This document shows positions 12,702-20,802 of a stretch of DNA of 64,000 nt, one piece after another. The DNA comes from Arthrobacter sp. C2 (GTDB lineage Bacteria; Actinomycetota; Actinomycetes; Actinomycetales; Micrococcaceae): the NCBI GenBank assembly GCA_024207135.1, contig CP042428.1, positions 3,410,001 to 3,474,000 of the forward strand, read 5' to 3'. Position numbers and translations under genes: made by a program. The notes below the pieces were generated by a model. It was not told where the DNA came from. It saw only the letters and a list, made by a program, of their open reading frames with translations, and did not search any database. Positions within the stretch are counted from its first letter, which is position 1; each line of letters begins with the position of its first letter.

Positions 12702-12770
12702 GGACCTACTCCCTTTCGACTCCCGGATTCGAGGTGCTTGGGTCAACACTCGATGCGGGAAAATAGTAAA

Positions 12771-12858
12771 GGCCCCTCATGCACCTGCCAGAGCCCATCT
12801 ACCCTTGCTACCTTCCGGTCCTGGGGGAGTTCAACAGGATGACACCACATGAGGGGCC
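12771..12858 (-). ncRNA. ffs: signal recognition particle RNA (small bacterial 4.5S type)
   Basis: Read on the minus strand, the ends pair as an 11-bp stem (GGCCCCTCATG at the 5' end with CATGAGGGGCC at the 3' end). The conserved domain IV loop, CAGGACCGGAAGGTAGCAA, sits in the middle. The transcript is followed by a T-rich run (TTTACTATTTTC) before gluQRS. About 88 nt, the usual size for small SRP RNAs; exact ends are estimated from the terminal stem. Confidence 0.93.
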
Positions 12859-12931
12859 GTCAAATAGTCTACCCGAGACAGGGCCCAGGCCCGAAATCCG
12901 CATGCGTCGGTCGGCTCACGTATTCCTGCTT

Positions 12932-14482
12932 TCACGGCTCGGGGGAGTCGTCGCCGATCCCCGGGATCTTCTCTGACTCGTTCCAGCCCAACAACCGCTT
13001 GGCCTGCGCATTGATCGTGGTTCCGGGAAGCATCAGCTGGATCGGCGGTGATTCGGGGCCCAGGGGGCGGGGGTACAGCAGCCCGTCGGGCAGCTCCAGC
13101 TGCGTCAGGCCGTGCGGGGTGCGCCATTGCAGTGACCCGTTGCCCAGGTATACCGCCTGCCAGCCCAACACATGCTTGTAGATCTGGTGCCGCTTGCACA
13201 GCAACTGGGCATTGCGCGCCGAGGTTCCGCCACCGGTTGCCCAATCGTCGATGTGGTCGAACTCGGAGAGCTCCGGGGCCCGCCGGCACCCGGGAAACCG
13301 GCAATGCTCGTCGCGCACCCGCAGGAAATCACGCAACGCCTTGGAGGGTTTGTAGCGCTTGCGGCCCAGGTCCAGGACGGAACCGGTCCACGGGTCGGTG
13401 AGAATGGGCCGCAGCGACGGCGCCGCGGCGGCCAGCCGCACCGCGACACCGATCGGTATGGGTCCATACCCCTCAAGGTTGGCGGTCCCGCGTTCCGGGT
13501 TGGCCAGCAGCTCCAGCGCCGGGATTGTCAGCCCCACAAAGGGCGGAGGCTTCTTCGTGGGCTGCCCGGGCCAGCCCTCGAGCAGCGAATCCCTGAACAC
13601 GTCGGCACGCAGCTGGCCCAGCGCCCGGTCCGCTTCGCCCGGGAGCAGCAGGTTGGCGTGAACGGAGACGGTGTTGTAAATGGCCAGCACGTCCTCGGCG
13701 GGCAGATAGGCCTGCAGCACCGCCATCCCGTCTTCTTCGGGCCACCACGCCAGCGAACGCCCCGTCTCCGCCCGCGACCTGCGGTCCGCGGCCGGTTCCG
13801 GATGCATGCGCTCACGGGTGCGCTTGATGCGCAATGCCATGGCCGCGTCGGAGGCTGTGGTGGCGGTGGGAAGCAGGCTCGCCTCGATCTGTTGGGCCGT
13901 TGCGCGTGGGATTCCGCGGGTCTGTTTCACAAGCGCGGCGGCTGTGCGTGAGGTGATGGAGCCGCTGTACAAGGCGAAGAGGGAGGCCTCGTGCACGGTC
14001 CGCAGGCCTTCGGCGGTGGCCAACCTGTTGAAGGTGGAATGCTCCGAGGTCCTGGTGACCAGGGCGGCCTCGGCCACGAAGGAGGACCGGTTCAGGTCCT
14101 GGTCCAGCCGGGAGAGCGGGTAGCCGTGTTCCTCGACCTCCCGCTTGTAGTCAAAGAGCGTGGGGTTCTCCTCCGACATCGGGGTGGGCATGCCGCGCTG
14201 CACCATCTCGGAGGTGTCTGCCAGCAACGTGGACTCCAGCCCGTCGATCATGGCGCGGATCCGGCTTAGCTCGCCCAGCTGGTTCAGGCCCTGTGCCGGC
14301 GTGCGCGGGGAATGGGTTGATGTGAGCTTCGCTACTGCCCGCATGAGGGGGTTCCGCGCCAGGGAGGTCTCCACAAGGGTGCTCCAGATGCCATCGATTC
14401 CGGCATAGTAACGAGACCCGGCAGGCGGCACGCCACCTCCCTCGGGCCCTGGATTGCTATGGTGCGCCGCAAATTTTCCCAT
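12932..14482 (-). CDS. DUF222 / HNH endonuclease-domain protein
   Basis: 516 residues from ATG 14482 (another in-frame ATG at 14554 cannot be excluded; neither has a clear Shine-Dalgarno). The N-terminal ~330 residues are the helical DUF222 region. The C-terminal HNH module reads CRFPGCRRAPELSEFDHI ... NAQLLCKRHQIYKH, with the zinc-binding and catalytic Cys/His residues present. Such genes are multi-copy in Micrococcaceae and often associated with mobile DNA, but their role is not established. It is the last minus-strand gene before the tRNA-Ser locus. Confidence 0.88.
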   Translation of the reverse strand: MGKFAAHHSNPGPEGGGVPPAGSRYYAGIDGIWSTLVETSLARNPLMRAVAKLTSTHSPRTPAQGLNQLGELSRIRAMIDGLESTLLADTSEMVQRGMPTPMSEENPTLFDYKREVEEHGYPLSRLDQDLNRSSFVAEAALVTRTSEHSTFNRLATAEGLRTVHEASLFALYSGSITSRTAAALVKQTRGIPRATAQQIEASLLPTATTASDAAMALRIKRTRERMHPEPAADRRSRAETGRSLAWWPEEDGMAVLQAYLPAEDVLAIYNTVSVHANLLLPGEADRALGQLRADVFRDSLLEGWPGQPTKKPPPFVGLTIPALELLANPERGTANLEGYGPIPIGVAVRLAAAAPSLRPILTDPWTGSVLDLGRKRYKPSKALRDFLRVRDEHCRFPGCRRAPELSEFDHIDDWATGGGTSARNAQLLCKRHQIYKHVLGWQAVYLGNGSLQWRTPHGLTQLELPDGLLYPRPLGPESPPIQLMLPGTTINAQAKRLLGWNESEKIPGIGDDSPEP

Positions 14483-14676
14483 GTTCAAGTTCAACCCGGC
14501 ACGGACTTTCCCGCTCCCGGACCCGGCCGGGCTGTGGAGTGCGGCAGGGGCCATCCAGGGGTGTGCGGGAAAGGGCTTGCGGTTGCGACAAGAACCTTTT
14601 GGGGACGGGCTTCGAGCGTCGATTAGTTGTCACCGAAATTGTCCGCTATGCTGGAACCTGCTCTTTGGAGCAAGCT

Positions 14677-14761
14677 GGAGGATTCGCCTAGCGGCCTATG
14701 GCGCACGCCTGGAACGCGTGTTGGGTTCACGCCCTCGGGGGTTCAAATCCCCCATCCTCCG
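14677..14761 (+). tRNA. tRNA-Ser (anticodon GGA)
   Basis: Acceptor strands GGAGGAT/ATCCTCC with discriminator G, anticodon stem CACGC/GCGTG around loop CTGGAAC (anticodon GGA, reads UCC/UCU). There is a long class II variable arm (GGG-TTCAC-GCCC) and a T arm GGGGG/CCCCC. The 3' CCA is not encoded. A possible -10 (TATGCT, 14647-14652) lies upstream with a weak -35. Confidence 0.97.
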
Positions 14762-14771
14762 CGGATACGGT

Positions 14772-14814
14772 ATCGGTCTTGACTTGAGAAATCTCGTCAA
14801 GGCCGATTTCGTTT
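14772..14814 (+). terminator. intrinsic terminator after tRNA-Ser
   Basis: A 12-bp stem (ATCGGTCTTGAC with GTCAAGGCCGAT, one G-T pair) closes a 12-base loop and is followed by TTCGTTT. It lies 10 bases past the tRNA and 17 bases before the insertion sequence. Confidence 0.8.
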
Positions 14815-14822
14815 AAGCTGCA

Positions 14823-14830
14823 CCACTTGA
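14823..14830. repeat. 8-bp target-site duplication, left copy
   Basis: CCACTTGA immediately outside the left inverted repeat; identical to 16137-16144 on the other side. Eight-base duplications are typical of the IS256 family. Confidence 0.9.
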
Positions 14831-16136
14831 GGCCTATAGGACAAAAAGTGTGTCTGCCCCGGGTGTGTCACCCGGGGTTTCCACGGTCTGGCTTGGGTTT
14901 TAGCAGGGCCTGCCGGCCCATCCTTTTCTGGCCCAAAGCCCTTCCTCTGCGCTGTATCCCGTGCCCAGTGTTTCCGGTCCGACCCGTTCTTCCCGGTGCA
15001 CCGCCTTGGGTGCCGGCTTCAGGTGCTCGGGACGGATGAGGGTGTGCGGCGCGGCGGGGTTTTCGGTGTGGGTGTAGAGCCACCATTCGACGGCGCGCTT
15101 GGCGTGGGCCGGCGGCATCCCTCGGTGGTTGCGCAGCAGGGCGCGCAGGTGCGTGTTGACCCCGCCCTCGATCCTGTTGGTCGTCGGATCGACGCCGATA
15201 TCGGCCAGCTCCGGATGCAGGTAGGTGAACAGGTGACCGTTCTTGGCCAGGCGTTCCATCAGCCGGTAGGCCTTGCGCAGCCGGTCGTGGGTGTACCACC
15301 AGGCCTGGCCCGAACGGACCCCGGCTGGACGGAAACCGGTCGGCCCCTGCTGGTAGGGTCCCCGTGCTCGGTGTTCCACTGGTTCAGCACCTGGACCCAG
15401 GCGGCGGCCTCCTGCGTGGTCTTCAGCCGCGTCAGGGCCAGCGAGATGCGGCGCAGGGCCCGCCCGGCATCGGTGCGCGGCCGCAGCGTCAGGTAGGTGC
15501 GCACGTTGCGCTGGACATGGACCAGGCAGCGCTGGATCCGGGTCTCGGGCCACGCCCGCGACAGGGCCGAGGCCAGCCCCGAGCCGCCGTCGATGACCAC
15601 CGCCCGCGGGGCCGGGATCGCTTCCATCAGGGCCAGCCAGGCTGCCGACTTTTCCGTGTCGCACCACTGCCAGCCGATGACGTGCCCGTTGGCGATCGCT
15701 ATCAGGCAGCACCAGCCCCGGCCCAGGTAGATGCCGTCCATCTGGACCTGCCCGTGGATCTCCCCGGTCACCGCGACCACGGGTTCGATGTTCCAGCACC
15801 ACTGCGTGGAACGGCGGAAGGTCCGCCCGCCACCGGGTCCGATCTCGGCCTGGGAATCCTTGCCCATCAGCCAGTCCACGAACCGGTCCAGCTCGGCCCT
15901 GCGGGCCAGGTCCGCCCGCCTGCGCACGCTGCTGGCCCCGCAGTCAATGCACCTCCAGCGCTGGGTCCCGGCCGTCGTCTTTCCATTGCGCTTCAGACGA
16001 GATCCACATACTTCACAGTGCCTCGAATTTCCAGAACCATTCACGGTTAATGGCCCAAGGCTATAAGAAACCCCGTTCTGCCGCGCCATCGTTGGGATGC
16101 AGGCCCCTCATGGACACACTTTCTGACCTATAAGCC
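14831..16136 (-). mobile_element. IS256-family (IS1249-like) insertion sequence, 1306 bp
   Basis: Bounded by 24-bp imperfect inverted repeats at 14831-14854 and 16113-16136 (21 of 24 match; shared core AAAGTGTGTC) and flanked by the perfect duplication CCACTTGA. It carries one transposase gene on the minus strand, now frameshifted. A perfect 9-bp hairpin (CCCCGGGTG-TGT-CACCCGGGG, 14857-14877) just inside the left end may block read-in or end the transposase message. Clean ends and duplication indicate a single, fairly recent insertion. Confidence 0.93.
14900..16089 (-). pseudogene. frameshifted IS256/IS1249-type transposase
   Basis: Starts at ATG 16089 with a zinc-ribbon (CEVCG ... CIDCG), then DDE catalytic parts: first Asp in VQMDGIYLGRG, second in AVVIDGGSGLASAL with CLVHVQRN. 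The frame breaks near 15350, after NQWNTEHGD. The remainder (PYQQGPTGFRP ... WWYTHDRLRKAYRLMERL, then the catalytic Glu in TNRIEGGVNTHLRALL) continues in another frame to the stop at 14900. A few residues also seem missing at the junction. Probably inactive; in trans mobilisation by an intact copy remains possible because the IS ends are whole. Confidence 0.9.
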
Positions 16137-16144
16137 CCACTTGA
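16137..16144. repeat. 8-bp target-site duplication, right copy
   Basis: CCACTTGA directly after the right inverted repeat, identical to 14823-14830. Confidence 0.9.
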
Positions 16145-16152
16145 TCGGGAAA

Positions 16153-16199
16153 TCGTTAGACTAACGACCAGTGCATTGGCGAAAGTTGATGGCGCCAAT
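16153..16199. promoter_or_regulatory. dyads and -10 box upstream of the response regulator
   Basis: TCGTTAG-A-CTAACGA (16153-16167) is a perfect 15-base palindrome containing a TAGACT -10 box (16157-16162). ATTGGCG-N11-CGCCAAT (16175-16199) is a second perfect inverted repeat. Both lie between the IS right end and the response-regulator start, so they are candidate operators. No -35 is evident; its expected place is at the IS junction. Confidence 0.5.
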
Positions 16200-16216
16200 C
16201 AAACGTAGCTGAAAAG

Positions 16217-17008
16217 GTGAATGAGTTGGCCGAACGCCGAATCGCAGTGGTCGTGGAAGACGACGCCGACATCCGTGGACTGCTCGAGGTTGTCCTGCAA
16301 CAATCCGGGTTTGAGGTCCATTCCACGGACTCGGGGGTTACCGGCATGGAAATGGTGGAGTCCCACCATCCCGATCTGGTCACCTTGGATATCGGTTTGC
16401 CGGATATCGACGGATTCGAAACCGCCCGCCGGATCCGCAGCGTCTCCGACGCGCACATCCTGATGCTCACCGCACGGTCCGACGAGATCGACACGGTCCT
16501 GGGGCTGGAATCAGGTGCCGACGAGTATGTCACCAAGCCGTTCCGCCCTCGTGAGCTGCGTGCCAGGGTCGACGCAATCATGCGCCGGCGCACCAGCCTC
16601 AACAGCACAGCACACGACGCCACGCCCGGTGAAAACCGACCTGCGGCCCAGGCCCAGGACCAGGCGGCCACCGACGAGGCCCACCTACGAAGCCTCAACG
16701 GATTGGTGATGAACGTGGCCACCTACTCGGTCCATGTTGACGGGGAAGCAAAAGTCGTCACGCCGACGGAGTTCACGCTGCTCGAATCACTCCTGGGTGC
16801 GAAGGGCCACATCCGTACCAAAACCGACTTAGTGAGGCGGTTGCGCAACGAGGATTCCGATGCCGGTACCTACGTCTCGGCCTCCGATGAGCGGTCCGTG
16901 GAGGTGCATGTGGGGAATCTGCGGCGCAAGCTGGGAGACTCCGCCCAGGAACCGCGCTGGATTGAAACCGTGCGCGGGGTTGGTTACCGCGCGGTGGCTA
17001 GGCGTTAG
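16217..17008 (+). CDS. OmpR/PhoB-type response regulator
   Basis: 263 residues. The receiver domain (1-120) has the acidic pair Glu14-Asp15-Asp16, phosphoacceptor Asp58 (LDIGLPD) and a Lys in YVTKPFRPRE. A ~35-residue Gln/Ala linker leads to a winged-helix domain (TPTEFTLLESLL ... VEVHVGNLRRKLG ... TVRGVGYR). The start is GTG 16217 as given; TTG at 16226 has a better ribosome site (AAAGGTGA). Likely partner is the histidine kinase at 17727-19493, encoded convergently. The last 11 bases overlap the HPt-like gene. Confidence 0.92.
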   Translation: MNELAERRIAVVVEDDADIRGLLEVVLQQSGFEVHSTDSGVTGMEMVESHHPDLVTLDIGLPDIDGFETARRIRSVSDAHILMLTARSDEIDTVLGLESGADEYVTKPFRPRELRARVDAIMRRRTSLNSTAHDATPGENRPAAQAQDQAATDEAHLRSLNGLVMNVATYSVHVDGEAKVVTPTEFTLLESLLGAKGHIRTKTDLVRRLRNEDSDAGTYVSASDERSVEVHVGNLRRKLGDSAQEPRWIETVRGVGYRAVARR

Positions 17009-17429
17009 CCGACCCTAGATATGCCTTGAGCGCGCACTCGGCAAATCCGGGTTCGCCCAACACCGCAAGGATCGTGCTCCCTGCCCGCTCGATGCGGCCA
17101 ATGAGTTCGCCCTGGGTGTCCCGCTGGTCGTCCCTGAAAGCGTCATGGAGGAGAAAGGCCAGCCAGGCCAGGCCATGGGCGCCGGCCATGGTTGCCGCGG
17201 ACTTCAAGGAGAGCGCGGCATCCTGTCCCGCTGCTCGGTCGTGCAAGGAATGAGCCTGGTTCAACCGTGTGATTCGCAGGGGCAGAAGCGTCTTGAACTG
17301 GGCAATGAACTCGTCGACGGATTGCGGCCCCAGTTCCGAGCACAATTTTCCCAGGGTTCGCGTACACACCGCGTCGTCTGGGGAAATGGGCAGGAACCTC
17401 ATGGTCCCATCATGCTCCGCGAAGCTCAC
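16998..17429 (-). CDS. HPt-like protein lacking the phospho-histidine
   Basis: 143 residues with the helical pattern of a histidine phosphotransfer domain: SVDEFIAQFKTLLPLRITRLNQA, then ALSLKSAATMAGAHGLAWLAFLL. In active HPt domains the second segment is A-H-x-L-K; here the histidine position is leucine (A-L-S-L-K). It lies downstream of the histidine kinase on the same strand and overlaps the response-regulator 3' end tail to tail. It may be a decoy, scaffold or inhibitor of the adjacent phosphorelay rather than a phosphotransferase. Family assignment is by pattern only. Confidence 0.65.
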   Translation of the reverse strand: MSFAEHDGTMRFLPISPDDAVCTRTLGKLCSELGPQSVDEFIAQFKTLLPLRITRLNQAHSLHDRAAGQDAALSLKSAATMAGAHGLAWLAFLLHDAFRDDQRDTQGELIGRIERAGSTILAVLGEPGFAECALKAYLGSANA

Positions 17430-17670
17430 GAACGGGCCCCAAAATCGCTCAAGACCACCTCAAGGAAGTCTCCAAGATTTTTGAGGATACTGTGCGGCAA
17501 TATTGCCTGCGATTGGACGAGAAATTGATGTTGTCAAGGAATAGTGTTGATTGCTGGAGGATCGGGGGAACCCGCGCCGCCGGCAACGGGGAAAGTGATG
17601 AGTTCCCGAATACCAATTCAAGGTTCTTCACTCGCATCATGGGGGCGTGAGTGGAACTCGACGAACCTGG
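17430..17670 (+). other. gene-free, hairpin-rich stretch before a strong terminator
   Basis: About 240 bases of lower G+C than the neighbours, without a convincing ORF. On the plus strand it offers CGGG-GGAA-CCCG near 17564, CGGGGAA pairing with GTTCCCG further on, and a GTTC..CACTC / GTGAGTGGAAC stem, followed directly by the terminator at 17671. The pattern fits a small structured RNA, but no family is recognised and the start is not known. Confidence 0.35.
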
Positions 17671-17715
17671 CAAAGTGTGAGTTAGAGGTGCACCTCGAAC
17701 TCACACTTTGTTTTT
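17671..17715 (+). terminator. strong intrinsic terminator, plus orientation
   Basis: A 13-bp perfect stem (CAAAGTGTGAGTT with AACTCACACTTTG) enclosing a further GAGGTG/CACCTC dyad and followed by TTTTT on the plus strand. The flanking gene on its right is on the minus strand, so the terminator serves an unassigned plus-strand transcript or long read-through from the response regulator. Confidence 0.85.
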
Positions 17716-17726
17716 AAGCCACAGTT

Positions 17727-19493
17727 TCAGCGGCGAGAATCCGGGTGCACGGACGGAAAGCCCAGCGGGCGGACCGAGGATCCCGTGCCGGAGTCCGGGG
17801 ACTTGCGCGGCAAGGTGACGGTCATGGTCGTTCCCGCGCCCAGCTTGCTCTCGGCCGTGATCTTCCCGCCATGGGCATCAACCAGCTCCTGGCTTATTGC
17901 CAGTCCAAGACCGACACCAGGCAGCCCGGAGCGCCTGGCCCTGTCGGTGCGGAAGAAGCGGGTAAAGAGGCCCTGGAGGTCCATATCGGACATCCCGTGC
18001 CCGGTGTCGATGACCCGGAGCGAGATCTCCTTGTTGTTGCAGTTCATCTCAACCGTGACGGAGCCCCCCGCGTCGGTGTACTTGATGGCATTGGACACGA
18101 GGTTGTCCACCACCTGTCCCAGTCGCAACGGATCTCCCAGCACGGCCTCGTGGCAAAGGTTTCCCTCGAGCAACGCGATCCCCGCCGTTTCGGCACGCGG
18201 GTACAGGGACTCGATCTGGGCGTGGATGACCGCTCCGAGGTCCATGGCGACAATGTTGACCTGGTGGTGCCCGGCTGCCGCGGCGAGCAGGTCGTTGACC
18301 ATCTGCAGCATCCGCTCGGAATTCCGTGAGATCACATCCACGGAGTGCTTTTGGGAGTGGTTCAGGCCGGCATCGTCCTGGAGCAGTTCGAGATAGCCCA
18401 GGATCGAGGTCAGCGGGGTGCGAAGTTCGTGGCTCACGTTGGCCAGGAAGCGGTCGCGGGTCTTTGAAGCCTCGATCAGCGGGGTGATGTTCTTGAACAT
18501 GGTCACCGCCCCGTCGTAGGCACCGTCTTCCCCAAAGAACGAGCGGGCCGAGGTGGACAGGTACATGGGGTTGGAGAGCGGACCCATCGCAAATAGTTCG
18601 TCGGTGAATTCCTCTTGGCGGATCGCACGGATGACCGGCCGGTCATGGGGATCCAGCAGCTTTCCGGCCGGCTCGTAGTCGGGGGAGACTGCGCGTATCA
18701 GCAGCTGGGACTCGTTGGGGTTGGGATTATCCTCCGGGGTGGCATGCCGGTGCTGGAAGCGCTGGACGTCGTTCATGAACACGTCGTGGCCGTCGCGATC
18801 CACCACTACGACGCCGACGTTTGCCGCATTGAGCACGGCGTTCAGCAGGTGGGTCTGCCGTCTGCTGGTGGCCAGGGTTTCGCGCAGCTGCCGTTCGGCC
18901 AGTGTGGCGTTGTGTGCGGCGATGACAGTGGTGGTGGCCAGGGCCAGGATGGCCAGGGGGACGAGCATCGGCTTGGCCATGGTCTCCAGCGAGAAAGAAA
19001 CGTGATGGTGCCACAACTGCAGCCAGGTCGCGGCCAGCGGCACGACGAACGAAAGCAGCAGCGTCGTGCGCGGGATGACCCCGGACCAGGCAAACCAGAA
19101 GACCGGGAAGGCAATGAACAGGCTGACCCCGGTGAGCCAGGGATAGGCGCCGATCGCCATCAGGGTTGCCGCCACCAACCCGAGCGCGGGGATCGAGAGA
19201 TACGATTGCGGGCCGAGCCGCGTCCAGGGGACGGTCCAGGCCAGCACGCTGTTGAGCAACGTCAGCAGCACCCCGGCCACGAAATGCCCGTCCCCATAGA
19301 TTTCCTTGGGGGCCGTGATTGCCGCCAGGATGCAGGCAATGGCCACCGCCAGCAGCATGGGTGTTTGCGACCAGCCGGCCTTCCGTTGCAAGGGAAGGTC
19401 GGCAAACGGGACGCCCTTGGTGACAAGCCGGGAGATCAGCGACGGCAACCGGGCTCCCGTGTGGCGCTGCCGGCCCGTATTCGTGGCACTCAT
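17727..19493 (-). CDS. membrane sensor histidine kinase with PAS domain
   Basis: 588 residues from ATG 19493. The N-terminal ~200 residues contain about six hydrophobic helices (for example MLLAVAIACILAAIT, LIAFPVFWFAW). Then comes a PAS-like region (VLNAANVGVVVVDRDGHDVFMN) and the HisKA H-box SHELRTPLTSILGYLELL. The HATPase_c domain follows with N box DNLVSNAIKYTD, G1 DTGHGMSDMDL and G2 LPGVGLGLAIS. TATGCT ends exactly six bases before the ATG, suggesting a leaderless mRNA; an upstream TTG (19565) has no ribosome site. It probably phosphorylates the response regulator at 16217. Signal unknown. Confidence 0.92.
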   Translation of the reverse strand: MSATNTGRQRHTGARLPSLISRLVTKGVPFADLPLQRKAGWSQTPMLLAVAIACILAAITAPKEIYGDGHFVAGVLLTLLNSVLAWTVPWTRLGPQSYLSIPALGLVAATLMAIGAYPWLTGVSLFIAFPVFWFAWSGVIPRTTLLLSFVVPLAATWLQLWHHHVSFSLETMAKPMLVPLAILALATTTVIAAHNATLAERQLRETLATSRRQTHLLNAVLNAANVGVVVVDRDGHDVFMNDVQRFQHRHATPEDNPNPNESQLLIRAVSPDYEPAGKLLDPHDRPVIRAIRQEEFTDELFAMGPLSNPMYLSTSARSFFGEDGAYDGAVTMFKNITPLIEASKTRDRFLANVSHELRTPLTSILGYLELLQDDAGLNHSQKHSVDVISRNSERMLQMVNDLLAAAAGHHQVNIVAMDLGAVIHAQIESLYPRAETAGIALLEGNLCHEAVLGDPLRLGQVVDNLVSNAIKYTDAGGSVTVEMNCNNKEISLRVIDTGHGMSDMDLQGLFTRFFRTDRARRSGLPGVGLGLAISQELVDAHGGKITAESKLGAGTTMTVTLPRKSPDSGTGSSVRPLGFPSVHPDSRR

Positions 19494-19596
19494 AGGTACA
19501 GCATAGGTTCCGCCCCGGCCTGTCCGCGGACTTGCGGCCAGGCCACGCAGGATGAGGACGGCCAAGTCACCCGTTGCATGCCCGCATTCGGAAGGT

Positions 19597-20622
19597 CTAC
19601 TTCACCAGGTCCGGGTAGTGCGCCTTGGCGGTCTGCGGGTGGGCGCGGAGCCAGCCCTTGAGGACGTTGGCGCCGTAGGAAGCCAGCATCGGGTTCTGCG
19701 GGTCGTCGGAAACGCCGCGCGCATCGGAGGCAAGCTCTGCAGGCAGCGGCACGGTGTTGATGACCGAGTCCAGGCGCGGGGAGTAGAAGAAGGGGACCGA
19801 ATAGCGGTCCACCCCCGCCGGTGGGGCGGTGACCCGGTGGATGGTGGCCATCAGGTAGCCGTTGGTGGCGACCTCGAGCATTTCGCCGATGTTGACCACC
19901 AGCGCGCCCTCGATCGGCTCGACCTCGATCCACTCGTCCTGGCCGTAGGGCTGGACCTGGAGCCCGCCAACCGCGTCCTGCAGCAACAGGGTGATGAAAC
20001 CGTAGTCGGCGTGCGCTCCGACGCCCTGGGTTCCGGCACCGGGGACGACCCCGCCACCGACGTAATGCACCAGCTTGCCCATCCAGGCCGGGGTCTCGGC
20101 GAAGGGCTCGTCGAAGTATTCCTGGGGCAGGCCCAATCCGACGGCCAGTGCGGAGAGCAGCTCGGCACCGACGCGGTTCATCAGCGTTGCCCATTCCATG
20201 GCGACGGCTTCAAGCTTCGGGAACCCGGCAGGCCACTGGTTCGGGCCCTGCAGGTTCAGGTAGGGCGCATCGGCCGGCACTTCGGCGAGGACCTCGCGCT
20301 CGGGCCCGTAATCGATTTGTTCACGCGAATCGGCACGGCCGCGGGTGATTTCGGCACCCAGCCGGGTGTAGCCGCGGAACTGTGCCGAGGTGCGGTTGTC
20401 CAGTTCCAGCTTCTGCTCGACGGGCAGGGCGAAGAACTCAGCCAGGGTCTTGAGCAAGTTCTGCGTCGTGCCTTCGCCGGCGCCGAAGCCGGTGATCTGG
20501 AAAAAGCCCACGCGGTGGGCGGCGTCGCGCAGGGCCGTAATGAAACCTTCATCAAAACTGCCATCGGCGCGACGTGCGGTAGACATGTCTAGGACCGGAA
20601 CGGTGGTGAGAACTGTACTCAT
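19597..20622 (-). CDS. isopenicillin-N-synthase-family 2-oxoglutarate/Fe(II) dioxygenase
   Basis: 341 residues. The N-terminal DIOX_N half contains AHRVGFFQITGFG and RGYTRLGAE. The C-terminal jelly-roll has the iron ligands H-x-D (GAHADYGFITLL) and distal His (MATIHRV), plus the co-substrate-binding R-x-S (DRYSVPFF). Members oxidise varied small molecules; the substrate cannot be read from sequence. It is monocistronic on the minus strand, about 100 bases downstream of the kinase start and divergent from the VapB-like gene. Confidence 0.9.
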   Translation of the reverse strand: MSTVLTTVPVLDMSTARRADGSFDEGFITALRDAAHRVGFFQITGFGAGEGTTQNLLKTLAEFFALPVEQKLELDNRTSAQFRGYTRLGAEITRGRADSREQIDYGPEREVLAEVPADAPYLNLQGPNQWPAGFPKLEAVAMEWATLMNRVGAELLSALAVGLGLPQEYFDEPFAETPAWMGKLVHYVGGGVVPGAGTQGVGAHADYGFITLLLQDAVGGLQVQPYGQDEWIEVEPIEGALVVNIGEMLEVATNGYLMATIHRVTAPPAGVDRYSVPFFYSPRLDSVINTVPLPAELASDARGVSDDPQNPMLASYGANVLKGWLRAHPQTAKAHYPDLVK

Positions 20623-20802
20623 GAATCAAGAATGCACCCGGTCGGCTGGTTTGTGACAGCGCAGGTTACGTCCCGTTCCGTAGTGTGAATCCATGCGTCG
20701 GGACCCTTGACGCCGGCTGTGAAACCGCCTACAAAATCCGCGACTCGCACAAAAAACCGTGGATCGGCCCAATTGTCGCTAGAAGTTTCCTAAGCTGGTC
20801 AA

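Noticed and set aside
14857-14877. Perfect CCCCGGGTG-TGT-CACCCGGGG hairpin considered as the tRNA-Ser terminator
   Set aside because: It lies inside the IS ends, and a better terminator with a T-run already follows the tRNA at 14772.
17430-17715. c-di-AMP (ydaO-type) or another known riboswitch
   Set aside because: GGGGGAACC-like bases are present but the rest of the conserved core is not, and no plus-strand gene follows the terminator.
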